From: Bacteroidales bacterium
GTDB lineage: Bacteria > Bacteroidota > Bacteroidia > Bacteroidales > UBA12170
Length of the DNA: 64,000 nt
Assembly (NCBI GenBank): GCA_021157585.1
Contig: JAGGWH010000066.1
Span: 1-64,000 of the forward strand
Reading direction: 5' to 3'
This document shows, one piece after another, positions 17,229-28,369 of this stretch. Positions within the stretch are counted from its first letter, which is position 1. Each line of letters starts with the position of its first letter. Below the pieces are notes generated by a model. It was given only the letters and a program-made list of their open reading frames with translations. It ran no database searches and had not been told where the DNA came from. A program made the translations under genes and the position numbers.

Positions 17229-17861
17229 TCATTTTTCTAAATAAATAATACTTTTAGAACTTTGTCTGTGTAAAAGCAAAGATTTTAGAGGATATAATTG
17301 ATCATATTCTTGTTTCTTTGATAAATAACTTTCAGGTATGGCATGTTTTATATTTTCAGAACTAATAACCCGATATCTGTATTTAACATAGTCTAATATG
17401 TTCTCGTCGGGAAGCTGATCTAATAAGCCTTGCGATTTAGCATATCTAACAAGGTAGGGAGTTAAATTCGGTCGCTTTATTTTGGATTGACTGATTTTTA
17501 AAAAGTTCTTATGGTAAAACCTCTTCTTAACACCTAATGCTGCATAAAAAGCACGATTTAAACTGTTATCATCCGAAAAATCAAATTGGATAGAAAATTT
17601 GCCTTTTTTTGGATTAATATTGGTCTTTAAATTACTAATTCCATTTTGCTGCTCTAGTTTTTGTAATCCATCATCAAGTCTGCTTAAATCTATATTTTGT
17701 CCAATAGAATTGAATAAAAATCCTAAGCCATTATGTTTTAAGTAGAGGTGATATTCTCCTGACAAGTCAGTATTTATTTTAATCTCCTCAACGAGTTCAA
17801 TACAGGAGGTAAAGCTAAAAGCTAAAATAAGCAGGGTAAATATTCTAAAAAATTTACGCAT
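17229..17861 (-). CDS. Uncharacterised lipoprotein beside atpDC
   Basis: This 210-residue protein has a clear lipobox (FTSC near residue 19). The mature part starts IELVEEIKINTDLSGEY, a pattern seen in LppM-like or DUF-type lipoproteins, and ends in a basic region rich in Lys, Tyr and Ser. I recognise no catalytic motif. It lies downstream of atpC on the same strand, but a strong terminator separates them, so its expression is probably separate. Confidence 0.65.
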   Translation of the reverse strand: MRKFFRIFTLLILAFSFTSCIELVEEIKINTDLSGEYHLYLKHNGLGFLFNSIGQNIDLSRLDDGLQKLEQQNGISNLKTNINPKKGKFSIQFDFSDDNSLNRAFYAALGVKKRFYHKNFLKISQSKIKRPNLTPYLVRYAKSQGLLDQLPDENILDYVKYRYRVISSENIKHAIPESYLSKKQEYDQLYPLKSLLLHRQSSKSIIYLEK

Positions 17862-17876
17862 AATGTTTTTATTAAA

Positions 17877-17906
17877 AAAGCCCGACTCTAAATAGAATCA
17901 GGCTTT
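17877..17906 (-). terminator. Terminator of the atpDC operon
   Basis: A 13-bp stem (two G-T pairs) with loop ATTT is followed by a six-T run on the minus strand, just after the atpC stop. Confidence 0.85.
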
Positions 17907-17924
17907 ATTAAAAATATTTTAAAG

Positions 17925-18161
17925 TTACTGAATTAGTATCAATACTTTATTATTGAGCACTTCAACAACACCGCCTTTAATAGGGAAAAGAGCCTCTGTT
18001 TTATCGGCTTTTATCACTTTAAGTTCTCCTTGTTTTAATACCGAAATAATTGGTGCGTGATTTTCCAAGACTTCAAAAGAACCATCTATGCCCGGAAGCT
18101 TTATTAAACTAGCTTCTCCATCAAAAATGTTACTGTCAGGTGTTACAATTTGAAGGTTCAT
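17925..18161 (-). CDS. atpC: F1F0 ATP synthase epsilon subunit (short form)
   Basis: This 78-residue protein covers only the N-terminal beta-sandwich domain of epsilon (MNLQIVTPDSNIFDGEA, then HAPIISVLKQGEL). The C-terminal helical hairpin that lets epsilon inhibit ATP hydrolysis in many bacteria is absent. Short epsilon subunits are usual in Bacteroidota. It lies 6 bp after atpD and is followed by a terminator. The other ATP synthase genes are not in the window. Confidence 0.93.
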   Translation of the reverse strand: MNLQIVTPDSNIFDGEASLIKLPGIDGSFEVLENHAPIISVLKQGELKVIKADKTEALFPIKGGVVEVLNNKVLILIQ

Positions 18162-18167
18162 AATTAT

Positions 18168-19775
<1,608 letters not shown>

Positions 19776-19839
19776 TTAAAAGAATTTTGCTTGTCGTATT
19801 TTAATACCTTTGTTTCCTTTATTTTAATTATTTAATATT

Positions 19840-20220
19840 TTGAACGTTTATAAAAAAAGCAAACCCTTTTTCCCAATATTATTTTGGCTTTGGCTATTTT
19901 TAATTTTGTTTTTGATGGTCAAGCCTTTTGATGCGGAATCTAATCTTAATTTTACGTGTTTGGATAAGATAGTCCATTTTACACTGTTTTTAATTTTAGG
20001 ATTTTTATATATTACTCCTAAATTTGATGCAGGAACATTATCCCAAATTATATTAAAAAATAAGAGCGCTTATTTTTTAATATTTTTTACCTTGTCGATA
20101 GAATTTGTTCAGTTATTCTTGACTTACCGCTCATTCGATATTTTTGATATCATGATGAATGTAATAGGATTAATAAGTGGAATTACATTAGGATGGTTTA
20201 TGGGTGTTCTTGGTGCTTAG
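19840..20220 (+). CDS. VanZ-like family membrane protein
   Basis: This 126-residue protein has about four hydrophobic segments and the VanZ-like pattern LDKIVHFTLFLILGFL near residue 40 and a second IEFVQLFLTYRSFDIFDIMMNVIG near residue 90. VanZ-like proteins are small membrane proteins; some affect teicoplanin resistance but most have no known role. The start is a TTG at 19840, since no upstream ATG fits and the first ATG would remove the first membrane segment. Confidence 0.82.
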   Translation: MNVYKKSKPFFPILFWLWLFLILFLMVKPFDAESNLNFTCLDKIVHFTLFLILGFLYITPKFDAGTLSQIILKNKSAYFLIFFTLSIEFVQLFLTYRSFDIFDIMMNVIGLISGITLGWFMGVLGA

Positions 20221-20264
20221 AAATTGGGGCGTAATTTTAAATCAATTTGTGATGATATTTGAAA

Positions 20265-20294
20265 ATAGGGTTCAATTCGAAAATTGAACCCTAT
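20265..20294. terminator. Bidirectional hairpin between convergent genes
   Basis: A perfect 13-bp stem (ATAGGGTTCAATT / AATTGAACCCTAT) with loop CGAA lies between the VanZ-like gene and the convergent efflux adaptor gene. There is no long T-run, so it may act as a weak bidirectional terminator or mRNA 3' stabiliser. Confidence 0.6.
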
Positions 20295-20359
20295 GAGAAT
20301 TTCAGTTTGTACGTTTTATGCGATAGAGTCTTTAAAATTGATAATGGTTTAAAAACGGC

Positions 20360-21721
20360 TTAGTCTTTTTCCCCTTTAAATAAATCTTTTTTCTCGGTTT
20401 TTTCTACCTCATCGTGGTTCTTTAATGTTTTGGATACTGCGGTATAGGGTCCTGTAATAACTTCTTGACCGAGTTCAACACCTTCTAAAATTTGAATAAT
20501 GCTGTTATCTTGTATTCCTGTTTTTACAGCAACCATTTCGGCTTTGCCGTCAACATACAAGAAAACATATTCTTTGATTACTTTTTTAGAAGTAGATTGT
20601 CCCTTTTCTTCTTCTTTCTTTTCTTCACGCTTTTCTCGGGCTGATTTTAGACGACCTGTAGTATCGGCACGCGTAGTAACTGCTGCAATCGGAACTGCTA
20701 TTACATCGCTTTCTGTATTTGTTTGTATATCGACAGATGCTGACATTCCCGGACGGAAAGGAGAATACGACGGGTCATTTTCAGGAACTAAATCTTGATA
20801 AGAATCACTTAGGATTCTAATTTTTACGTCAAAATTTGTTACTTGATCGGCACTGGTTCCTGTGGTATTTGCTGATGTTGCAATTTCAGTCACCAAGCCT
20901 TTAAACTCTCTATTCAAATAAGCGTCAACCTCAATTAAAGTGGTATCGCCAAGATGTACACGTACAATATCATTTTCGCTAACTTCAACATTTACTTCCA
21001 TATTGTTAAGGTTTGCAATACGCATTAATTCGGTACCTGCAGAAAACTGAGAAGCTCCTTGAACGCGTTCTCCTCGTTCTACGTTTAGCTTAGAAACGGT
21101 TCCGTCTTGCGGAGCATAAACAGCAGTTCTATTTAAATTTTCTTTAGCTTCACGTAAAGAAGCGGCAGAACTTTTTACTTGAAATTCGGATGATTTTAAT
21201 GTTTGTTCAGCAGCATCAACACGAGCTTTGGAAACATCAAAAGTTGATTTAATTCTTTCCATATCAGAATTTGAAATCACTTTCTTTTTCCAAAGAGCCA
21301 TATTACGATCGTAATCTAATTTATTTTTAATGAATTCTGCTTTTGCTGAAGCAAGATTGGCACGAGCATTGGCTTCGGAGGCTTTTTGAGAATTTAAGCC
21401 GGCTTCGGAACGTTCGTAAGCCGCAATATATTGTTCAGGATCTATTTTGGCTAATAGCTGTCCTTTTTTAACCATGTCTCCTTCTAAAACGGTTAGTTCA
21501 ATTACTTCGCCCGAAATAAAAGGGCTTACCTTAATATCTTTTTCAGGTTGAATTTTTCCATTTGCAGTAACCGTTTCGATAATAGTGGCAGTCATAACTT
21601 TTTCAACGGTTACTTTGGTAGAATCGACTTTGCCTAATTTTCCATTCTTCTTTAGAACAGCTAAAACAATGATTATAATAACCAAAGCACCGCCTAACCA
21701 ATAAATTAACTTATTATTCAT
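20360..21721 (-). CDS. Efflux periplasmic adaptor subunit (MacA/HlyD family)
   Basis: This is a 453-residue membrane-fusion protein. An N-terminal membrane anchor (YWLGGALVIIIIVLAVL) is followed by a biotinyl-lipoyl-like half, an alpha-helical hairpin (residues about 105-210), the second lipoyl half (AVYAPQDGTVSKL) and beta-barrel domains. A charged Lys/Glu insertion (SAREKREEKKEEEK) interrupts the membrane-proximal part. It would bridge an inner-membrane pump and the TolC-like protein encoded 34 bp upstream. No ABC or RND pump gene follows: the unit ends at the hairpin near 20280. Confidence 0.93.
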   Translation of the reverse strand: MNNKLIYWLGGALVIIIIVLAVLKKNGKLGKVDSTKVTVEKVMTATIIETVTANGKIQPEKDIKVSPFISGEVIELTVLEGDMVKKGQLLAKIDPEQYIAAYERSEAGLNSQKASEANARANLASAKAEFIKNKLDYDRNMALWKKKVISNSDMERIKSTFDVSKARVDAAEQTLKSSEFQVKSSAASLREAKENLNRTAVYAPQDGTVSKLNVERGERVQGASQFSAGTELMRIANLNNMEVNVEVSENDIVRVHLGDTTLIEVDAYLNREFKGLVTEIATSANTTGTSADQVTNFDVKIRILSDSYQDLVPENDPSYSPFRPGMSASVDIQTNTESDVIAVPIAAVTTRADTTGRLKSAREKREEKKEEEKGQSTSKKVIKEYVFLYVDGKAEMVAVKTGIQDNSIIQILEGVELGQEVITGPYTAVSKTLKNHDEVEKTEKKDLFKGEKD

Positions 21722-21755
21722 TCTTTTAGTTTTGTTAATTATGATATGATTTGTT

Positions 21756-23120
21756 TTAAAACTTCAATGGAATGCCCATATAGAAGTCGAGTATTTTTGT
21801 TTTGAAAATGTAATCGTATTTTGCACGTAGCAGATCAGATTCTGATTGAGTTAATCTTGATTTTGCTAAGTTGTAATCAACTGAGTTTAACATCCCTAAA
21901 GTAAACTTTTCTTCGGTATATTTAAATGCTTCTTTTAGGGATTTTACTGTTGCTTTGTTTGCATGATAAGTTTTGTATGCCGCTATAGCATCAAAATATT
22001 TCTGTTCTATACTTTTTCGTAAAGTATTTTTGGTCAGCTCCAAATTAAATTTACTATTTAGGTTTTGAATTTGTGCTTGCTTTATACGTGTTGTAGTTTG
22101 ATATGCATTAAAAATAGGAACGTTTAAAGAAAGGGTAAGATATTCGCTTATATTGTCGGAAATCTGATCCCAAAATGCCATAACAGGTGAGTTAGGATCG
22201 GTAAAATCTATAAGTTTAGAATCAATATAGTTGGTATTAAGTCCTCCACGAAGTGATAGAGAAGGATAGGCAGCTCCTTTGGCAATCATAATATTTCTTG
22301 AAGAGCTAAGTACATCTAACTCCGCTCTCTTAATTTCCGGCATAAAGTTTACGGCATTTGCATAAACTTGTTCTGATGGTATAACGGAGAGCTCATCATT
22401 GATAGAAATATCAGGGCGTTCTATTTCAAATTCTTCATTAGCTGATAGATCTAATATCTGTAGTAAGTCAAGATAAGACAGGCTTAAATTATTATCTGCT
22501 CTTATTACATTTACCTCTTCCATTAAACCTTGCGCTTCAATTTCTAATAAATCTCCTTTAGGTAATATTCCTGCTTCAACAAGATTTTTTGTTCTTTCTA
22601 TTTGTTGTTTTGTGACATCGGCCTGATTTTGAGCAACAATCAGCATTTCGTGGTTGAATAAAATATTTAGATAAGCTCCCGTTAACTGCAGGGCAATGTC
22701 ATTTGCTATTTTTTCTGAATCGTAAAGGCTGGAACTATATGCAAGTTCATTCTGTTTTACGGTATTAATCTTTTGAAATCCTCCAAAAATAGTTAGTCCG
22801 CTATTTACTCCAAAACTGGAGCTCATATTATTGGTGTTGATATAAGTATTAGTTACAGGATCAATAGATCGTCCCCAATTATAATTTAAAGATGATGTGC
22901 CGTTTAAGGATGGAGCAAATTCAAATTTACTTTGTTTTAAATTTGCCTGAATAGATTCTATCTGTAATTTGCTCTGTTTAATCTGAATATTATTTTCAAA
23001 AGCGTAGTTTATGCAATCTTCTAAAGTCCAAATTTTTTGAGCGAAAATAGTGCTTATACTTAAGGCAAAAACTAAAAAGAAGCTTGAGATTATATGAGAG
23101 TTTACTTTAAAAGGGGTCAT
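21756..23120 (-). CDS. TolC family outer-membrane efflux protein
   Basis: This 454-residue protein has a signal peptide ending near residue 27 (STIFAQ). Two repeats of the OEP/TolC helical-barrel domain follow: WTLEDCINYAFENNIQIKQ opens the first, and a long ARYD-like coiled segment with EEKFTLGMLNSVDYNLAKSRL closes the second. It forms the outer-membrane duct for the adaptor encoded next to it. The two genes lie 34 bp apart and are surely co-transcribed. It lies 217 bp downstream of the LuxE-like gene. Confidence 0.94.
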   Translation of the reverse strand: MTPFKVNSHIISSFFLVFALSISTIFAQKIWTLEDCINYAFENNIQIKQSKLQIESIQANLKQSKFEFAPSLNGTSSLNYNWGRSIDPVTNTYINTNNMSSSFGVNSGLTIFGGFQKINTVKQNELAYSSSLYDSEKIANDIALQLTGAYLNILFNHEMLIVAQNQADVTKQQIERTKNLVEAGILPKGDLLEIEAQGLMEEVNVIRADNNLSLSYLDLLQILDLSANEEFEIERPDISINDELSVIPSEQVYANAVNFMPEIKRAELDVLSSSRNIMIAKGAAYPSLSLRGGLNTNYIDSKLIDFTDPNSPVMAFWDQISDNISEYLTLSLNVPIFNAYQTTTRIKQAQIQNLNSKFNLELTKNTLRKSIEQKYFDAIAAYKTYHANKATVKSLKEAFKYTEEKFTLGMLNSVDYNLAKSRLTQSESDLLRAKYDYIFKTKILDFYMGIPLKF

Positions 23121-23337
23121 AGTTTATGTTTTCTATCAACTTACTAAATTAAGAATTTTTAAGTCTCTACGTGTATTTTTTTTAGAAATAAGCTAAAAAT
23201 ATGCCAAATAGAACTGTAACCCTTTATTAGTAGTTAATAATTTGTTGTTGATTTATAGACGGTATCAAATATGATAGGTTACAAATCAAAAAAAATATTT
23301 TATATAAAAGGAACGATAATTTTTAAGTTTAATTGTG

Positions 23338-24321
23338 TCAGCTAATTAGTAAGTTGCACCCTCTGATATCACTATTGTCAAATCTGCCAAGTATTTCAAA
23401 TTCTTGATTAGAATGGACTTTTCCTAAATCTTTTGTTTCTATAAATGACATGGAATAAATATTTGCCAAATCGATGATATTTATTCCTCCACTCAGACTA
23501 TTTGGCAGTATTTCAAAAGGATCATTAATATCTCGAATAAGAATTTTCATCCAACCGGGAGTTTTGAAAATGCCTTTTCCTTTTGAATAAGCCTGAGATA
23601 ATAATTCGGTCATTCCGTATTCTGAATGAATATTTTTGATTCCAAAACCTAGTTGTAGCTCTTGGTGTAAGTCTTCTCTTATCATTTCTTTTCGCCGCCC
23701 TTTCATTCCTCCTGTTTCCATTATTATGGTATTCTTCAGTTGGAACTTTTTTGTATTAATTAAATCGAGTAGGGCATAAGAAACGCCAAGTAAAAGTATT
23801 TTTTGTCCTTGAGCATCTAAAAAACTTAATTTTTCAGAAAGTTCTTCGATATTATTAAGATAGAAACCGCTATTCTTGTTTTTGCTATCGCGAATAAGTT
23901 TATTTGCCATATAAACAAGTGAGGAATCTCCGTTTTCAATATAGGAAGGTAGTAAAGCTAGGATACAATAATCTTTAACTGAGCCGTAAAATTGCTCAAA
24001 TCCTTTTGTAAAAGAAGTTTCGTAGAGTTTTAAATTTTGAACAAAGTGTTGGCTGCGACCAAAAGATGTGGTTCCGCTACTTTTAAAAATTGCTTGAGAA
24101 TTTCCTGTCGATAAATTGTGCGTTTTAAAAAATGATATAGGTAGAAACGGTATTTTTGAATAATGGTCAATTGATTTTGGGTTTACTCGAATGGAATTAA
24201 CAAACTGCTGATAAACGTCGATATTGTTATATTGATATTGAAAAGCTGTTAAACACATTTTATTGAATGTATCTTCATTATCAATATCAAATAGTTTCTC
24301 GATGTAATCGTTTAATTTCAT
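23338..24321 (-). CDS. LuxE-like acyl-protein synthetase / acyl-activating enzyme
   Basis: This 327-residue protein has the LuxE-type adenylating fold. Visible motifs are IFKSSGTTSFGRSQH near residues 78-92 (phosphate-binding loop), METGGMKGRRKEMIR and HSEYGMTELLSQAYS (the A8-like YGMTE motif). LuxE activates fatty acids in bioluminescent bacteria, but here no luxCDAB genes are present. In Bacteroidota such stand-alone genes are annotated only as acyl transferases, and the physiological acyl substrate is unknown. A terminator separates it from the ompH genes upstream. Confidence 0.82.
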   Translation of the reverse strand: MKLNDYIEKLFDIDNEDTFNKMCLTAFQYQYNNIDVYQQFVNSIRVNPKSIDHYSKIPFLPISFFKTHNLSTGNSQAIFKSSGTTSFGRSQHFVQNLKLYETSFTKGFEQFYGSVKDYCILALLPSYIENGDSSLVYMANKLIRDSKNKNSGFYLNNIEELSEKLSFLDAQGQKILLLGVSYALLDLINTKKFQLKNTIIMETGGMKGRRKEMIREDLHQELQLGFGIKNIHSEYGMTELLSQAYSKGKGIFKTPGWMKILIRDINDPFEILPNSLSGGINIIDLANIYSMSFIETKDLGKVHSNQEFEILGRFDNSDIRGCNLLIS

Positions 24322-24379
24322 TGATGCAAATATACGGCAGGAAAATTAGATTTTGGGTTTTAGCAAAATATCAGACACA

Positions 24380-24415
24380 AAAAAAGCCGTCAATATTTTT
24401 ATTGACAGCTTTTTT
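24380..24415 (-). terminator. Terminator of the nadK-bamA-ompH operon
   Basis: A 16-bp stem with one mismatch (AAAAAAGCcGTCAATA / TATTGACaGCTTTTTT) and a TTTT loop lies 14 bp after the second ompH stop. It has A/T tails on both sides and could work in either direction. Confidence 0.8.
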
Positions 24416-24429
24416 GTGGGTATAACAAA

Positions 24430-24945
24430 TTAGTTAATACCTAATTTCTTTTTAACTAAAGGCAATACATTAATACCTCCATCAGAATAAAGAATGATTT
24501 GTTCATTTCCGTTTAGGATATAAGTAAATCCGTTTTCTTTACCAACAGCTTTAATAGCATTTTGAATACGATCAATTAAAGGTTGGGTTAGTTCCATTTG
24601 CTTATTTTGAATTTCGTATTGTGCTTGTTTGTTGAATGCTTCAATTCGTTGTTGAAGATCTAATATTTCTTTTTCTTTAGTTTGCTTGATAATTTGCGAC
24701 ATAGTAGCCTGTGTAGCCTGATAATCGTTTACTTTTGATTCATATTCAGTTTGCATTGCTTTTAATTGCGATTCTAAAGAAGCAACATGTGCTTGCAATT
24801 TTGTGTTTATTGAATCTTGTCCTGGCATTAAACTAACAATTTGTGCAAAATCAATATAACCGATTTTAACATTGCTTTGAGCTTGAGCACTAACACTAGC
24901 CACAAACAATACAATTACTACAAGAGCTTTTAAAATATTTTTCAT
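24430..24945 (-). CDS. OmpH/Skp family periplasmic chaperone (second copy)
   Basis: This 171-residue protein has a signal peptide (cleavage near SVSAQA). The Skp/OmpH start NVKIGYIDFAQIVSLMPG is followed by a long Gln/Glu-rich coiled coil (residues about 55-125). The C-terminal beta segment (NGFTYILNGNEQIILYSDG) packs into the trimer head. Skp holds unfolded outer-membrane proteins on their way to BamA. It follows another ompH gene and bamA in the same direction; paired ompH genes after bamA are usual in Bacteroidota. Confidence 0.92.
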   Translation of the reverse strand: MKNILKALVVIVLFVASVSAQAQSNVKIGYIDFAQIVSLMPGQDSINTKLQAHVASLESQLKAMQTEYESKVNDYQATQATMSQIIKQTKEKEILDLQQRIEAFNKQAQYEIQNKQMELTQPLIDRIQNAIKAVGKENGFTYILNGNEQIILYSDGGINVLPLVKKKLGIN

Positions 24946-25069
24946 TTTTTTTGAATTAAATTTCGTTTATTTTCTTTCTAAACCTCCACATTTTGCGCTT
25001 GTTTCGGTATCAACAGGGCGCAAATTTATAGTTTTATCTTAAATAAATGGAACTTTTTAAGTTTTTTTA

Positions 25070-25618
25070 TTAATTATTACCTTTAGTATTGTAGTTATAG
25101 CCAAGTTCTTTAAGTACTTCATCGCTAATATCCAAGTTTGAATTGGAAAATAACATACTTGCACCCGATGATTTGTCGAAAACAATACCGTAATTTTTTA
25201 GATTGGCAATTTTTTCAATAGCGTTATAAACGCGCTCTTGAATAGGAAGTATTAATTCTTCTCGTTTCTTAAAAAGCTTACCTTCTTGTCCGAATATATC
25301 TTCCTGAAATTTTTTCACTTCTCTTTCTTTAGAGATAATTTCATCTTCTCTTTTGCGTTTCATATCCTCAGGAAGTAAAACAGCATCGGCTTGATATTTC
25401 CTGTACATTTTATCTATTTCACCAAATTTTTGTTCAATATCGGCTTGCCATTCTTCGGCAAACTCGTCTAATTGGTTTTGTGCATCTTGGTATTCGGGGA
25501 TATTTTGTAAGATATAATCACTGTCAACATAAGCAAACTTTTGAGAATAAGCAAAAGTAACGCTAGTAAACAAGAAAGCTAATAATAGGCTGATTTTTAA
25601 TTTTCTACGTGTTTTCAT
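25070..25618 (-). CDS. OmpH/Skp family periplasmic chaperone (first copy)
   Basis: This 182-residue paralogue of the downstream gene has a signal peptide ending near YSQ. The conserved KFAYVDSDYILQNIPEYQ opening is followed by a charged coiled coil and the IVFDKSSGASMLFSN segment that closes the head domain. It lies 84 bp after bamA. The two copies differ strongly in the coiled-coil region, suggesting different client preferences or a division of labour. Confidence 0.92.
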   Translation of the reverse strand: MKTRRKLKISLLLAFLFTSVTFAYSQKFAYVDSDYILQNIPEYQDAQNQLDEFAEEWQADIEQKFGEIDKMYRKYQADAVLLPEDMKRKREDEIISKEREVKKFQEDIFGQEGKLFKKREELILPIQERVYNAIEKIANLKNYGIVFDKSSGASMLFSNSNLDISDEVLKELGYNYNTKGNN

Positions 25619-25702
25619 TGTTTTGAATTTTTTATTAAACTTTTGTTTTCAAAGCGATATCCATGCTTTGTAAAAAAGATGAATTCCAAAACTATGCCAA
25701 GA

Positions 25703-28363
25703 TTAATCTAAACTTTGGTTGATAGAGAAATGAAATTGACCTCCGGAAGCCTCTGGTAAACCGGGAACATCGTCGAAACCATAACCCCAATCTAAACCTA
25801 AGAGTCCAAACATAGGTAAGAATACTCTAACTCCAATACCCGCCGTTTTATATATTTTAAAAGGACTAAAATTAGCAAAGCTATCCCAAGAATTACCGCC
25901 TTCAAAATAACTCATAACATATATTGTTGCACTTGGATTTAATGATAAGGGGTAGCGTAGTTCTAAAGTAAATTTATTGTAAATAACTCCACCTAAATTT
26001 GTGCTGGTAGCATAATTTGGTGTTAAGCTTTCGTTTGAATAACCCCGTAAACCTATAAGTTCACGACCGTCCATATTATTATATCCCGATAATCCATCAC
26101 CGCCTAAGAAAAAACGATCGAATGGAGTTACTCCGATATCTTTATTGTAATATCCTAAGAAGCCAAATTGTGTTCTGGTACTTAAAACTAAATCGCCAAT
26201 AATTGAAGAAAAGAAATTAGCTTTCATTTTCCATTTATGGTATTCAACCCATTTGTACTTTTCTTCATCTCCCATTGTTTTGTAATCTTTAGTACCAAAG
26301 GAAGAATACGGAGGAGTGAGCTCAAGGGTAAATCCCACATCCGATCCGCCACGAGGATAGATTGGTTGGTCGGTTGAGTTACGATTTATTGTCAGTGTAA
26401 AGTTAAAGTTGTTAAACTGTCCGGTTCCATCGCCAAAACTAAATACATTATAGTTTTTTAAGTCGTATTGTTGTAAATTAATTCCCATATACATTTGGAA
26501 GAAATCATCCGGCCATTTAAGTCGACGACCAATACCCAAAGAAAGTCCATTAATGATAAAGGAATTGCTTGGAGTTACAACATCAGTAGTATTATAATAG
26601 TCTTCGTATGAATATTTTGAGTGAAAAATGGAAACACTTAAAGCATTAGGACGTTTTCCGCCAAGCCAAGGTTCAGTAAAAGAAAGACTATAACTGTTGT
26701 AACCGGCACCATAAGTTTGAAAACGTAAGCTCAGTTTTTGTCCGTCGCCTGAAGGGATAGGTTGATAGGCTTTTTTATTAAAAATATTACGTATGGAGAA
26801 GTTGTTAAATGATAAACCTACTGTTCCAATAATTCTACCATAACCCCAACCTCCTGAAAGCTCAATTTGATCAGAAGATGTTTCTTCGACAGTATAAATA
26901 ATATCAACGGTTTTATCGATGGGATTTGGCTGAACATCGACACCTAATTTTTCAGGATCGAAATATTTTAATTGAGCTAATTCTCTTTGTGTACGGATAA
27001 CCGCTTCTCGACTAAATAATTGCCCGGGTCGTGTGCGTAGTTCTCGTACAATTACATGGTCGTTAGTGCGTGTATTTCCTTTTATGATTATGTTTTTTAA
27101 GTAAGCCTGGTCGCCTTCACGAACACGAATTTCCAGATCTATAGAGTCGTTTTCTACTTGAACTTCAACAGGGTCGACACTGAAAAACAAATAACCATGA
27201 TCTAAATACATAGAGCTTACATCAGGACCGTTTTGATTAAATGATAAATTGGTTTCTAAAAGCTCTTTATTATAAGGATCGCCCTTTCTGATTTGCAAAA
27301 CAGCTCCTAAGTCTTTATCGGAATATACAGTATTCCCAACCCAATTTATATTACGGAAATAGTATTTGTCACCTTCATCAACACTAATGTCGATGATCAT
27401 AGTATTATCTTTTTTGCGGTATATGCTATCGCTAATAATTTTAGCATCGCGATAGCCGAGTTTGTTATACTTTTCAATAAGTAAAGCTTTGTCGTCTTCA
27501 AAAACATTAGGAATAAATTTAGACGATTTTAAAATGGTCATCCTAAAACTTTTGTCAACATAATCTAAGACATCTGTACGCATTTTAGGCCATTTTAAGC
27601 TTATGGCATCTTTGGCTAAATTAACAAGTAATTCATCGGCATATTTTAAGGGTTTTACAAAGGCTTTTTCCTTAGTTTCTTTTAATGCAGATTTTAGTCG
27701 CTCGTCCTTAATCTCTTTATTTCCGATAATATTTATTTGATCAATACGAATACGCTTGTTTTTCTTTACTTTAATATCTAAATGAACGCTGTTAGGTCTT
27801 TTAGGGTCGGACTTTTTTACTATTTCAACATTAGTATTAAAAAACCCTTTTTCAACAAAGTGGCTCTCTATAATTTCTTTGGTACGAATCAATAAATTCT
27901 CTGTTACCACATCGCCCGGAACAAGTTTTGATTTTTCGCGTAAAGTTTCTTTATTGCTTTTGTTTATTCCGCTAATATTGAAGCTAGATAAACGAGGGCG
28001 TTCTTTTAAGGTAATATTAAGGCTAATATTATCGTCACGAACTCCAATGACACCAATACTAATATCTTCAAAAAGGCCTTGTTTCCAAAGTTTACGAATA
28101 GCGATAGCAATATCATCGCCGGGGATATTAATTTTTTTTCCAATACTTAAACCCGAAATAATTATTAGCGCATTCTCATCGAGAAATTCTATACCGCTTA
28201 CTTCTATAGATTCGATATTATATGATTTGGGCTTTTCGTAGTTCAAATCAATTAGTGCATTATTTTGAGCCGTAGAAGGTAATACCAAAACTATGGTAAA
28301 TAAAAGTACGGCAGTAGTAATGATACTTTGTTTTGCGTATGTTAAATAATTCTTAATCTGCAT
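25703..28363 (-). CDS. bamA: Outer-membrane protein assembly factor BamA
   Basis: This 886-residue protein is longer than the roughly 810 of Escherichia coli. It has a signal peptide (cleavage near TAQ), several POTRA domains (each with an SFNISGINKSN- or IIIKGNTRTNDHVIVREL-like strand), and a 16-strand surface-antigen barrel. The RGYSNESL segment in the barrel corresponds to the conserved VRGF/Y loop. It inserts beta-barrel proteins into the outer membrane. It lies in the order nadK, DUF6089, uppS, bamA, ompH, ompH, a typical Bacteroidota arrangement. Confidence 0.96.
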   Translation of the reverse strand: MQIKNYLTYAKQSIITTAVLLFTIVLVLPSTAQNNALIDLNYEKPKSYNIESIEVSGIEFLDENALIIISGLSIGKKINIPGDDIAIAIRKLWKQGLFEDISIGVIGVRDDNISLNITLKERPRLSSFNISGINKSNKETLREKSKLVPGDVVTENLLIRTKEIIESHFVEKGFFNTNVEIVKKSDPKRPNSVHLDIKVKKNKRIRIDQINIIGNKEIKDERLKSALKETKEKAFVKPLKYADELLVNLAKDAISLKWPKMRTDVLDYVDKSFRMTILKSSKFIPNVFEDDKALLIEKYNKLGYRDAKIISDSIYRKKDNTMIIDISVDEGDKYYFRNINWVGNTVYSDKDLGAVLQIRKGDPYNKELLETNLSFNQNGPDVSSMYLDHGYLFFSVDPVEVQVENDSIDLEIRVREGDQAYLKNIIIKGNTRTNDHVIVRELRTRPGQLFSREAVIRTQRELAQLKYFDPEKLGVDVQPNPIDKTVDIIYTVEETSSDQIELSGGWGYGRIIGTVGLSFNNFSIRNIFNKKAYQPIPSGDGQKLSLRFQTYGAGYNSYSLSFTEPWLGGKRPNALSVSIFHSKYSYEDYYNTTDVVTPSNSFIINGLSLGIGRRLKWPDDFFQMYMGINLQQYDLKNYNVFSFGDGTGQFNNFNFTLTINRNSTDQPIYPRGGSDVGFTLELTPPYSSFGTKDYKTMGDEEKYKWVEYHKWKMKANFFSSIIGDLVLSTRTQFGFLGYYNKDIGVTPFDRFFLGGDGLSGYNNMDGRELIGLRGYSNESLTPNYATSTNLGGVIYNKFTLELRYPLSLNPSATIYVMSYFEGGNSWDSFANFSPFKIYKTAGIGVRVFLPMFGLLGLDWGYGFDDVPGLPEASGGQFHFSINQSLD

Positions 28364-28369
28364 CTTAGC

